Assembly (NCBI GenBank): GCA_029777935.1
Contig: JAKORH010000057.1
Coordinates: 1 to 17,472, forward strand
DNA length: 17,472 bases
From: Pseudomonadota bacterium
Lineage (GTDB): Bacteria > Pseudomonadota > Gammaproteobacteria > Burkholderiales > Burkholderiaceae
Direction of reading: 5' to 3'
In this document: in pieces, positions 1-7,339 of the stretch
How the letters are laid out: the number at the start of each line of letters is the position of its first letter
Numbering within the stretch: the first letter of the stretch is position 1
Notes under the pieces: generated by a model
The model's input: the letters and a program-made list of their open reading frames with translations, nothing else
What the model was told of the DNA's origin: nothing
Databases searched by the model: none
Translations under genes and position numbers: made by a program

Positions 1-162
1 CTGTATCGGCAGACCCATGGGCTGACCCTCAGCTTGTGGCAACTGCTCGGCGAGGTGCGCGCCACGCTGTTTCAGCGCCCCGCCACCGAAACCGAAATGC
101 TGCGACGACGAAGACAGCAGCACGCCGAATTCGCCCGCCTACAACCCGCCCTGTTCGCATGA
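1..162 (+). CDS. 3' end of an unidentified gene (possibly a transposase)
   Basis: An open frame enters from the left edge and ends at TGA 160-162, giving 53 C-terminal residues. The peptide is rich in Arg and Gln, with a run of four Arg followed by two Gln near the end, and finishes in ARLQPALFA. Codon use differs from the neighbours: three CGA codons in a row followed by AGA, plus TTG, TTT, TAT and CTA, which are rare in the other genes here. That fits recently acquired DNA. A basic C-terminus beside a repeat fragment recalls a transposase end, but I do not recognise the family and this is a guess. The gene converges on the ATPase gene that ends at 217. Confidence 0.55.
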   Translation: MYRQTHGLTLSLWQLLGEVRATLFQRPATETEMLRRRRQQHAEFARLQPALFA

Positions 163-182
163 AAATTATCCCGGACAGCAGT

Positions 183-201
183 GCGCTTGCGCGGGAATGA
201 C
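183..201 (+). repeat. Half copy of a GCGGGAATGAC-type dispersed repeat
   Basis: The stretch contains GCGC-TT-GCGC followed by GGGAATGAC. This matches one end of the common intergenic repeat whose ends read GTCATTCCCGC and GCGGGAATGAC, seen nearly whole at 7235-7331. No matching GTCATTCCC arm lies to the left, so only half is present. It sits in the 54-nt gap (163-216) between two converging genes, and I see nothing else in that gap. Confidence 0.5.
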
Positions 202-216
202 GGGCAAGCATCTTCT

Positions 217-1299
217 TCACTGCGGAAACACGACTGTACTCGCGGCCGGCCATAACGCCATCGCCGCAGCCCCGGCAGGCGGGATGCCGGCCGCCTGCGC
301 GATCGGCACGGTGGCGACGAGTTCGCCGGCCGGGCTTTTCAGCCGCACCCGCACGTGGACGCCTAGGAAGATCGTCTCCGCGACGTGTCCCGCCAGCGCG
401 TTGATGCCCGGCGGCGCGCCGGCCGGGGCGCTGACGGCGATGCGCTCCGGGCGCACCGATACCGTGGCGCGCGCCGGTACGCCGCAGGCACCGGTGACGC
501 GGCCGGCCAGCCGTGCCCCGCCGGCGATCTCGGCAACGCACGCGCCGTTGCCGTCGGTCTCGACCACCTCGCCCGCGAGCCGGTTGCTCTCGCCGATGAA
601 CGACGCGACGAAGAGATTCGCCGGCGCCTCGTAGATTGTCTGCGGATCGGCGATCTGCTGGATCCGGCCCTGGTGGAATACGGCGATGCGGTCCGACATC
701 GTCAGCGCCTCGGACTGATCGTGCGTGACGTAAACCATCGTGATGCCGAGCCGCTCGTGCAGCCCCCGCAGCTCGAGCTGCATTTCCTCGCGCAACTGCT
801 TGTCGAGCGCGCCGAGCGGCTCGTCCATCAGAATGAGCTGCGGCTCGAACACCAGCGCGCGCGCGACGGCGACGCGCTGCTGCTGGCCGCCGGAAAGCTG
901 TCCCGGCATCCGCTGCGCCATGCCGGGCAGCCGCACCATGTCGAGCGCACGCTGCACGCGCGCGGCGGCGTCGGCCTTGCCGGTGCCGCGGACGGTCAGC
1001 GGAAACGCGAGGTTCTCGCCGACCGTCATGTGCGGAAACAGCGCGTAATTCTGGAACACCATGCCGAAGTTCCGCTTGTACGGCGGCAGCGTGTCGATCG
1101 GCTTGCCGCGCAACCGGATGTGCCCCGCGGTCGGCCGCTCGAAGCCGGCCAGCATCATCAGCGTCGTTGTCTTGCCCGAGCCGGACGGCCCGAGCAGCGA
1201 CAGGAACTCGCCCTCCGCGACCGCGAGCTGCAGGCGGTCGACGACGTTGGTCGCGCCGTCGTAGGTCTTGCACACCTGGTCGAACTCGACGAACGCCAT
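217..1299 (-). CDS. ABC transporter ATP-binding protein, PotA-like (polyamine type)
   Basis: The 360-residue product is the cytoplasmic ATPase of a binding-protein-dependent importer. It has Walker A GPSGSGKT (37-44), Q-loop Q83, signature LSGGQQQR (135-142), Walker B LILMDEP (155-161) and H-loop H193. A C-terminal TOBE domain of about 120 residues follows, including the SVRPE motif (281-285) typical of the PotA/CysA/MalK group. The ATG lies 2 nt after the stop of the dehydrogenase gene, so it is the third gene of an operon. Family knowledge favours spermidine/putrescine or a related organic cation as substrate, and the aminotransferase upstream agrees with that. The expected permease and binding-protein genes do not follow: 55 nt downstream is the end of a converging, unrelated gene. 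Partners may lie elsewhere or may have been lost. Confidence 0.93.
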   Translation of the reverse strand: MAFVEFDQVCKTYDGATNVVDRLQLAVAEGEFLSLLGPSGSGKTTTLMMLAGFERPTAGHIRLRGKPIDTLPPYKRNFGMVFQNYALFPHMTVGENLAFPLTVRGTGKADAAARVQRALDMVRLPGMAQRMPGQLSGGQQQRVAVARALVFEPQLILMDEPLGALDKQLREEMQLELRGLHERLGITMVYVTHDQSEALTMSDRIAVFHQGRIQQIADPQTIYEAPANLFVASFIGESNRLAGEVVETDGNGACVAEIAGGARLAGRVTGACGVPARATVSVRPERIAVSAPAGAPPGINALAGHVAETIFLGVHVRVRLKSPAGELVATVPIAQAAGIPPAGAAAMALWPAASTVVFPQ

Positions 1300-1301
1300 C
1301 G

Positions 1302-2039
1302 TCACACCTGCTGCCCGCCGTCGATGTGGATCTCGGCGCCGTTGATGTACGACGCGCCGCCGGTGCACAGGAAGTAGATCGTCGCGGCCACTTCCTCCGG
1401 CTTGCCGAGCCGGTGCAGCGGGATCTGCTGGCGCACGATCGCGTCGGTGCCCGGCGACAGGATCGAGGTGTCGATCTCGCCCGGCGCGATCGCATTGGCG
1501 CGGATGCCGTGCGGTCCGAATTCGTGCGCCAGCTCGCGGGTCAGCGCCGCCAGCGCCGCCTTCGAGCAGGCGTAGGCCACGCCGGCGAACGGATGCACGC
1601 GGCTGCCGGCGATCGAGGTCACGTTGACGATCGTCGCAGAACCCGCGCGCAGCTCGTCGAAGAGTCCTCGCGCCAGCAGCGCGACCGAGAACAGGTTGAC
1701 GTGGAACACCTTCATCCACGTCTCGTAATCGGTGTCGAGCACGCCCAGCCGCCTGCCGTCCGGCTGCTTGGGCGAGATGCCGGCGTTGTTGACCAGCGCC
1801 TCGATGCGCCCGCGCTTCAGCCGCGCGCGGATGTCGGCGATGCCGCGCGCCACGTCTGCAACATCGGAAAGATCCATCCGGATGTGGTTTTCCTCGCCCT
1901 CGGCCCACGGACAATCCGGCGTCCAGGGGCGGCGCGACACGGTCAGCACGCGCCAGCCCGCGGCCGTGAAGTGCTTGACGGTGGCGTGGCCGATGCCGCG
2001 GCTGGCGCCGGTCAGCACGAGCGTTCTGCGGTCGGGCAT
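1302..2039 (-). CDS. Short-chain dehydrogenase/reductase (SDR)
   Basis: The product has 245 residues, the usual length of a classical SDR. The Rossmann cofactor motif is TGASRGIG (10-17). NNAG is at 84-87, and the catalytic set is N115, S142 and Y156-x3-K160 (YACSK). The two Arg after the second beta strand (R36-R37) favour NADP(H). The C-terminus carries the usual NGAEIHIDGG block (233-242). It starts 3 nt after the stop of the aminotransferase gene and ends 2 nt before the ATPase gene. No good Shine-Dalgarno is visible, so translational coupling is likely. The substrate cannot be read from sequence. In this setting it may reduce or oxidise a carbonyl or alcohol made from the transaminated compound, which is inference. 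Confidence 0.92.
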   Translation of the reverse strand: MPDRRTLVLTGASRGIGHATVKHFTAAGWRVLTVSRRPWTPDCPWAEGEENHIRMDLSDVADVARGIADIRARLKRGRIEALVNNAGISPKQPDGRRLGVLDTDYETWMKVFHVNLFSVALLARGLFDELRAGSATIVNVTSIAGSRVHPFAGVAYACSKAALAALTRELAHEFGPHGIRANAIAPGEIDTSILSPGTDAIVRQQIPLHRLGKPEEVAATIYFLCTGGASYINGAEIHIDGGQQV

Positions 2040-2042
2040 GGG

Positions 2043-3416
2043 TCAGGCGAACCGGCGAACGTGAACTTCGGTATCGCGCAGCGCCCGCGTGAAGCGCGCC
2101 AGCATCTCGTCGATCTCGTGCGGCTCGATCGACAGCGGCGGGCACAGCGCGACCGCCTCGCCGAGCGGCCGCACGACGAGCCCGTGCGCATGCGCGCGCT
2201 CGGCGAAGTAGCCGGCCGCGGCAGCGGCGGGCGGGAAGGATTCCTTCGTCTGCCGGTCCTTCACCAGTTCCATCGCAGCGATCAGGCCGACGCCGCGCAC
2301 CTCGCCGACGATCGGACTCGCGGCGAGTGCGCGCAGTCCGTCGAGGAAGCGCGGCGACAGCGCGCGCACGCGCGCGGCGATGTCCAGTTCGCGATAGATC
2401 TTCATCGCCTCGATCGCCACCGCCGCCCCGAGCGGGTGCGACGAGTACGTGTAGCCGTGGCCGAAGGTGCCGATCTTCGCCGACTGGTCGGCCATCGGCT
2501 CGTACATCTTCTGCGAGATCAGCGTTGCCGAGAACGGCACATAGCCGCCGGTCAGCGCCTTGGCGCAGGTGACGATGTCGGGATCGATGTCGTAGGTCTG
2601 GCTGCCCCACATCTCGCCGGTGCGGCCGAAGCCGCAGATCACCTCGTCGGCGATCAGCAGGATGTCGTGGTGCCTGAGGATCGGCTGGATCAGATCGAAG
2701 TAGCCGGCCGGCGGCGGGATCACGCCGCCCGCGCCCATCACCGGCTCGGCGATGAAGGCGGCGATCGTGTCGGGCCCTTCCTTGTCGATCAGCTTCTCGA
2801 GGTTGCGTGCCAGCCGCGCGGCGAACGACTCCTCGCTTTCGCCGGCCTGTGCGAAGCGGTAATGGTGGGGGCAGTCGGTATGCAGCACGCCCGGCCCCGG
2901 CAGGTCGAAGCCCGCGTGCAGGTGCGGCAGGCCTGTCAGGCTCGCGGCGGCGATGCTGACACCGTGGTAGCCCTTGGTGCGGGAGATGATCTTCTTCCTG
3001 TTCGGCCGGCCGAGCGCGTTGTTGTAGTAGCGCACCAGCTTGATCGCGGTGTCGTTGGCGTCCGAGCCGCTGGTGCCGAAGAACACGCGCGCCATTCTTC
3101 CCGGGGCGAGCGCGAGCAGGTCGCGCGCGCACTCGATCGCGACATCGGACGTCCTGTGCGCGAAGCCATGGTAGTACGGCAGCCGCTGCAACTGGCGCGT
3201 GGCGGCGTCGATCAGCCGCTCGCTGGAGAAGCCGAGCGACGCGCACCACAGCCCGGCCATGCCCTCGATGTATTCCTTGCCGTCCGTGTCGTAGACGTGG
3301 ATGCCGCGGCCGCGCGCCATGATGATCGGCCCGCGCTCCTCGTGCTTGCGCAGGTTGGTGTACGGATGCAGCGATTGCAGCCGGTCGAGTTCGGCCAGGC
3401 GATCGGGGCTGTTCAT
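2043..3416 (-). CDS. Class III PLP-dependent aminotransferase (omega-amine/putrescine-pyruvate type)
   Basis: The 457-residue protein has a fold-type I PLP layout: GSDAND (117-122) for phosphate contact, D257 in LLIADEV pairing with the pyridine nitrogen, and K286 in CAKALTGGY forming the Schiff base. The GMAGLWC segment (52-58) is typical of omega-amino acid/pyruvate and putrescine aminotransferases of the SpuC group. It would move a terminal amino group to pyruvate or a keto acid. The start at 3416 is preferred over a frame opening further upstream because TGAGGAGA lies 6 nt before this ATG and family similarity begins here. It is the first gene of the operon with the SDR and the PotA-like ATPase, pointing to amine or polyamine use. 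The exact substrate is inferred. Confidence 0.93.
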   Translation of the reverse strand: MNSPDRLAELDRLQSLHPYTNLRKHEERGPIIMARGRGIHVYDTDGKEYIEGMAGLWCASLGFSSERLIDAATRQLQRLPYYHGFAHRTSDVAIECARDLLALAPGRMARVFFGTSGSDANDTAIKLVRYYNNALGRPNRKKIISRTKGYHGVSIAAASLTGLPHLHAGFDLPGPGVLHTDCPHHYRFAQAGESEESFAARLARNLEKLIDKEGPDTIAAFIAEPVMGAGGVIPPPAGYFDLIQPILRHHDILLIADEVICGFGRTGEMWGSQTYDIDPDIVTCAKALTGGYVPFSATLISQKMYEPMADQSAKIGTFGHGYTYSSHPLGAAVAIEAMKIYRELDIAARVRALSPRFLDGLRALAASPIVGEVRGVGLIAAMELVKDRQTKESFPPAAAAAGYFAERAHAHGLVVRPLGEAVALCPPLSIEPHEIDEMLARFTRALRDTEVHVRRFA

Positions 3417-3659
3417 CGCGGGTCTCCTCACTTGCGGCGGCGCGCGCGGGCCGCACGGTGCGGAAGCATACCGAGCGGCCACAGGGCACGTCCGCGCCGC
3501 CTCGATCGATCGGACTAAGCAGTCTCCGACACTTCATGCGGATGTCGGAGCGGGCGCCGTTGATGCCCGCTCAATGCACCGAACGTCGAAACGCCTCTTC
3601 GATCCGTTCGCCCTCGTTCCGATCATCGCGAAGCGGCGCCCGACCGCGAGGAAACCCAC
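3417..3659. promoter_or_regulatory. Divergent intergenic region with several inverted repeats
   Basis: This 243-bp gap drives the aminotransferase operon leftward and the GGDEF-EAL gene rightward. It holds a 13-bp palindrome CCGCACGGTGCGG (3451-3463) beginning 35 bp upstream of the aminotransferase ATG, and the self-complementary CGATCGATCG (3503-3512). Two perfect 8-bp inverted repeats share three bases: CTCCGACA/TGTCGGAG (3524-3531 with 3543-3550) and GAGCGGGC/GCCCGCTC (3548-3555 with 3565-3572). GAGGAAA (3648-3654) is the likely ribosome-binding site for the GTG start at 3660. I cannot name a clear -35/-10 pair on either strand. The palindromes are candidate operators or leader hairpins. 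Confidence 0.45.
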
Positions 3660-5828
3660 GTGACGGTGCAGATGGAGAGGCTGATCCGACATCGAATGCT
3701 GTACGACTGGATGCGCCGGCCGCCGCCGGCGCGCGGCCGGCCGCCTGCGGCGGCCGAAGGCGCGGCCGGCGGCGACCACGCGCGCCAGCGGCCGGTCTTC
3801 AAGCTGCAGCGCTTCCTTTCGGTCGCGAGCCTGCTCGGCGTCGCCGCGGTGATCATCGGCCTGCTGCTGTTCAACCGGCACCTCGCGTTCGACGCGCTGA
3901 TGGAGCACGAGACGCGAAGCAACGTCGCGCTGACCCGGGCCTTCGCGAACACGCATTGGCCGCAGTACGCCGCCTTCGTCGCCAACGCGCACGCGCTCGA
4001 CCGCGCGCAACTGCCGCTGCGGCCCGAAGTCGCGCGCCTGCGCGCCGACCTGCTGCGGCAGATGAACGGGCTGAAGGTCGTCAAGGTGAAGATCTACGAC
4101 CTCGGCGGCCTGACGGTGTTCTCGACCGATCCGAAGCAGATCGGCGAAGACGAGGACGACAACGGCGGTTTCGAGAGCGCCCGCGCCGGCGAGACAGCCA
4201 GCGAGATCACGTTCCGGCAGACGTTCGATGCATTCGAGCACGCGATCAATGATCGCAACCTGTTGTCCACGTACATTCCGATCCGCTCGAGCCCGACGGC
4301 GCCGATCGAAGGCGTGTTCGAGGTGTACTCCGATGTCAGCGATCTGGTGGCGCAGCTCGAGACGACGCAGTGGCAGATCGTCGGGGCGGTCGTCGGCAGC
4401 CTGTCGCTGCTGTACCTGTTCCTGTTTCTGCTGGTGCGCCGGGCCGACCGCATCGTCAGCGAGCAGAGCGACGAGGAGCGGCAGGCCAACGAGGAGAAGC
4501 TGCGCCATCAGGCGTTTCACGACGCGCTGACCGGCCTGCCGAACCGCGCCAAGTTCACCGAGCGGCTGGAGGAGGCGATCCGGCACGCGCGGCGCAGCGG
4601 CAGGATCTTCGCGGTGCTGTTCGTCGACCTCGACCACTTCAAGTACATCAACGATTCACTCGGGCACGTAGCCGGCGACCGGCTGCTGCAGGCGGTGGCG
4701 CAGCGGCTGTCCGGCGGCCTGCGCGACACCGACACGGTCGCACGCCTGGGTGGCGACGAGTTCATCGTGCTGCTGCCCGAGATCGGGCGCATCGATCACG
4801 CGGCGCGGCTGGCCGAGCAGATCCGCGACGCCGTCTCGGAGGAGCCGTACACGATTGACGGCCGCGAACTGCGGATCAATCCGAGCATCGGCATCAGCAT
4901 CTGCCCCGACGACGGCGAGGACGCGGTCACGCTGATCAAGAACGCCGACGCGGCGATGTATCACGCGAAGGAGATGGGCCGCAACAACTTCCAGTTCTTC
5001 ACTCAGGACATGAACGCGCGCGCGTTCGCGGTCCTGTCGATGGAGCACAGCCTGCGGCAGGCGGTGGAGCGCGACGAGTTCCGGCTGCACTACCAGCCGC
5101 AGCTCGACGGCGAAGGCCGCATCGTCGGCGTCGAGGCGCTGCTGCGCTGGCAGCACCCGGAAATGGGGCTCGTGTACCCGGGCCAGTTCATCGCGATCGC
5201 CGAAGAGCGCGGCCTCGTGGTGCCGATCGGCGAATGGGTGCTGCGCGAGGCGTGCCGGCAGAACAAGGCATGGCAGGACGCGGGCCTGCCCGCGGTGCCG
5301 GTCGGCGTCAACGTCTCGGCGCTGCAGTTCCGCCTGCAGGATTTCCCGGCGCGGGTGGCGGCGGCGCTGCGCGACACGCGGCTCGAACCCGAATACCTCG
5401 AACTCGAGATCACCGAGAGCGTGATCATGCAAAGCGTCGAGGCGGCGATCGACACGGTGCGCGAACTGAAGGCGATGGGCGTGAAGCTCGCGGTCGACGA
5501 CTTCGGCACCGGCTACTCGAGCCTGAGCTACCTGAAGCAGTTTCCGATCGACCGGCTGAAGCTCGACCAGTCGTTCGTCCGCGGCCTTCCGTCCAATCCC
5601 GACGACATGGCGATTTCCTCGGCGGTGCTCGGCCTGGCCAAGGCGCTGAACCTCAAGGTGATTGCCGAAGGCGTGGAGACCGTAGCGCAGCGCGACTACC
5701 TGTTCGCGCACGAATGCGACGAGGTGCAGGGCTACCTGTTCTCCCGGCCGCTGCCGCCTGAGCAGTTCGAGAACTTCATCGTCGAGCGCTGTAGCGCCGA
5801 GGGCGACGGCGTCCTCGCCGGCCGTTGA
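3660..5828 (+). CDS. Membrane-bound GGDEF-EAL protein (diguanylate cyclase/c-di-GMP phosphodiesterase)
   Basis: The 722-residue signalling protein has an Ala/Pro/Arg-rich cytoplasmic N-terminus (about 20-45), TM1 (about 52-71), a periplasmic sensor region of about 165 residues (73-238), TM2 (about 239-259) and a short charged coiled-coil linker with no evident HAMP or PAS. The GGDEF domain (about 285-445) has an intact GGDEF at 364-368, with an RxxD inhibitory site (RDTD, 355-358) exactly five residues before it. The EAL domain (about 460-710) keeps EAL (492-494), ELEITES, DDFGTG (613-618), KLD (634-636) and AEGVET. Both activities look possible; which dominates cannot be read. GTG 3660 is chosen because GAGGAAA lies 5 nt upstream; ATG 3672 has no such site. 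The gene stands alone, converging on the amidase gene with a 14-nt gap. Confidence 0.95.
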   Translation: MTVQMERLIRHRMLYDWMRRPPPARGRPPAAAEGAAGGDHARQRPVFKLQRFLSVASLLGVAAVIIGLLLFNRHLAFDALMEHETRSNVALTRAFANTHWPQYAAFVANAHALDRAQLPLRPEVARLRADLLRQMNGLKVVKVKIYDLGGLTVFSTDPKQIGEDEDDNGGFESARAGETASEITFRQTFDAFEHAINDRNLLSTYIPIRSSPTAPIEGVFEVYSDVSDLVAQLETTQWQIVGAVVGSLSLLYLFLFLLVRRADRIVSEQSDEERQANEEKLRHQAFHDALTGLPNRAKFTERLEEAIRHARRSGRIFAVLFVDLDHFKYINDSLGHVAGDRLLQAVAQRLSGGLRDTDTVARLGGDEFIVLLPEIGRIDHAARLAEQIRDAVSEEPYTIDGRELRINPSIGISICPDDGEDAVTLIKNADAAMYHAKEMGRNNFQFFTQDMNARAFAVLSMEHSLRQAVERDEFRLHYQPQLDGEGRIVGVEALLRWQHPEMGLVYPGQFIAIAEERGLVVPIGEWVLREACRQNKAWQDAGLPAVPVGVNVSALQFRLQDFPARVAAALRDTRLEPEYLELEITESVIMQSVEAAIDTVRELKAMGVKLAVDDFGTGYSSLSYLKQFPIDRLKLDQSFVRGLPSNPDDMAISSAVLGLAKALNLKVIAEGVETVAQRDYLFAHECDEVQGYLFSRPLPPEQFENFIVERCSAEGDGVLAGR

Positions 5829-5842
5829 CCGCGCGCGACCGG

Positions 5843-7219
5843 TCAGCCGGACAACGGCGTCAGGTCCGGCGTGCGCCGGTGCCAGTCGGTCGCCTGCTGG
5901 AACGCGCGCCCGACCCGCAGCAGCACGGCTTCATCGAAGGGTTTGCCGAGCAACTGCACGGCGACCGGCAGTCCCTCGCGCGAGAAACCGGCCGGCAGCG
6001 ACAGGCCGCAGGCATCGACGAAGTTGCCGAGGCGGGTGAAGCTGGCGAGCGGCGACAGCGATTCGTCGACCGCGCTGACCGCGCACGCGATCATCGGCAG
6101 CGTCGGCGTCAGCAGCGCGTCGGCATCACGCATCCAGCCGCGCCACTGCGCGCAGGCTCTGGCCCGGAACGCGAGCGCGTCGATGTAATCGGCCGCGCTC
6201 ACCGCCTTGCCGCCGAGCACGCGCGCGCGCACGGCGGCGCCGATCGGCAGTCGCTCGTCCTCGAGGTGGGCGCGGTGCACCGCGTAGGCCTCGCTCGCCA
6301 CGATCTGCAGATAGCGGCGCGCGATCTCGCCGAAGTCGAACGGGAAGCTCCGTTCCGCCACCTGCGCGCCGAGCGCGCGCAGCGCGCTGCGTGCAGCGGC
6401 AATCGCATCGCTGACCGCAGGCTCGACCGCGATCGGGTACTGCTCCGCGGCCAGCAGCGCGATCCGCGTTCCCGCCAGCGGCAGCGCGCCGTCGGCTGCC
6501 GACTCCGCGACCGCCGGCGCGCCCGCGAGCGCGGCCGTCAGCAGGGCGGCATCCTCGCTGCTCCTCGTCATCGGCCCGATCGTGTCGAGCGTGGTCGACA
6601 GCGGGAAAGCGCCGCTCGTGCTGACGCGGCCGACGGTGGTCTTCAGCCCCGTGATGCCGTTCAGCGCCGCGGGAATCCGCACGGAGCCGCCGGTGTCGGA
6701 GCCGATCGCCGCCGGCGCCAGCCCCGCTGCAACCGCCACGCCCGATCCGCTGGACGAGCCGCCGGGGATGCGGTGCGTGGATAGATCCCACGGATTCCAC
6801 GGCGTGTCCAGATGTGGGTTGATGCCCCAGGTTCCGAATGCGAACTCGACCATCTGCGTCTTGCCGAGCGGCACCACGCCCGCAGCGAGCAGCCGCTCGA
6901 CCGCCGTCGCGGTGAACGGGCTGCGCCGCTCGCGAAACAGCGCCGAGCCGGCGGTGGTGACGCGGCCCGCGATGTCCAGCAGGTCCTTCAGCGCGACCGG
7001 CACGCCGTCGAGCGGGCCGAGCGTCAGACCGCCGGCGCGGCGCTCGTCGGCGGCGCGCGCGTAGCGGTGCGCGAGTTCCTCGTCGACGGCGACGAACGCG
7101 TTCAGCTTCGCGTCCGCGCGCGCGATCCGCGCGAGATAGAAGTCGGTCACTTCGAGCGCGCCGACCTCGCGCCGCGCCAGCGCCGCGGAGAGTTCGATCA
7201 GAGTCGAGAAGGGATTCAT
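5843..7219 (-). CDS. Amidase signature (AS) family hydrolase
   Basis: The 458-residue product matches the family length. The Ser-cisSer-Lys triad is visible: K78 in VALKD, cis-Ser S155 in GGSSSGSG (153-160) and nucleophile S179 in DTGGSVRIP (175-183). The 24-residue spacing between the two Ser equals that in fatty acid amide hydrolase. No signal peptide is evident, so it is probably cytoplasmic. Members of this family hydrolyse simple amides, acylated amines or carbamoyl compounds, and the substrate is not predictable here. It is the last gene of the minus-strand run after D-aminoacylase and M81 peptidase, suggesting it removes an amide in the same catabolic route. The gap to the M81 gene (7220-7339) holds a dispersed repeat. 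AAGG lies a few nt before the ATG as a weak ribosome site. Confidence 0.92.
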   Translation of the reverse strand: MNPFSTLIELSAALARREVGALEVTDFYLARIARADAKLNAFVAVDEELAHRYARAADERRAGGLTLGPLDGVPVALKDLLDIAGRVTTAGSALFRERRSPFTATAVERLLAAGVVPLGKTQMVEFAFGTWGINPHLDTPWNPWDLSTHRIPGGSSSGSGVAVAAGLAPAAIGSDTGGSVRIPAALNGITGLKTTVGRVSTSGAFPLSTTLDTIGPMTRSSEDAALLTAALAGAPAVAESAADGALPLAGTRIALLAAEQYPIAVEPAVSDAIAAARSALRALGAQVAERSFPFDFGEIARRYLQIVASEAYAVHRAHLEDERLPIGAAVRARVLGGKAVSAADYIDALAFRARACAQWRGWMRDADALLTPTLPMIACAVSAVDESLSPLASFTRLGNFVDACGLSLPAGFSREGLPVAVQLLGKPFDEAVLLRVGRAFQQATDWHRRTPDLTPLSG

Positions 7220-7234
7220 GCTCGGCCTTGCCGT

Positions 7235-7331
7235 GTCATTCCCGCCCCCGATTGAGGCATTCGAGGGCAGGCTCCCGCGGGAATCCAGCGGATTGGCAAC
7301 AGCGACTGGATGCCCGCTTCGGTGGGCATGA
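7235..7331. repeat. Palindromic dispersed repeat with GTCATTCCCGC-type ends
   Basis: The element starts GTCATTCCCGC and ends GTGGGCATGAC; the ends are inverted repeats matching at 9 of 11 positions. Inside are GCGGGAATCCAG and CTGGATGCCCGC, so each half can fold. The right hairpin (7310-7329) closes on a TTCG loop flanked by C and G, the stable UUCG tetraloop form on the plus strand. The layout resembles the ATTCCC/GGGAAT dispersed repeats known from Neisseria (dRS3) and widespread in related betaproteobacteria. It fills nearly all of the gap between the M81 gene and the amidase gene. Confidence 0.7.
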
Positions 7332-7339
7332 CACGCGCT

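Noticed and set aside
3480..3500. Possible c-di-GMP riboswitch upstream of the GGDEF-EAL gene, from ACAGGGCA at 3481
   Set aside because: The rest of the GEMM core (the GGACGCAAAGCC region and the tetraloop-receptor helices) is absent.
1167..3518. A long plus-strand ORF opposite the aminotransferase and SDR genes
   Set aside because: It is Arg/Ala/Gly-rich with no domain and is the antisense shadow of well-supported minus-strand genes.
217..3537. A single 1106-codon minus-strand frame covering aminotransferase, SDR and ATPase
   Set aside because: Only its last 360 codons encode a recognisable protein. The rest is an out-of-frame reading of the SDR and aminotransferase genes, kept open by high GC.
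5829..5842. Terminator between the converging GGDEF-EAL and amidase genes
   Set aside because: The gap is only 14 nt and holds no stem-loop with a T-run.
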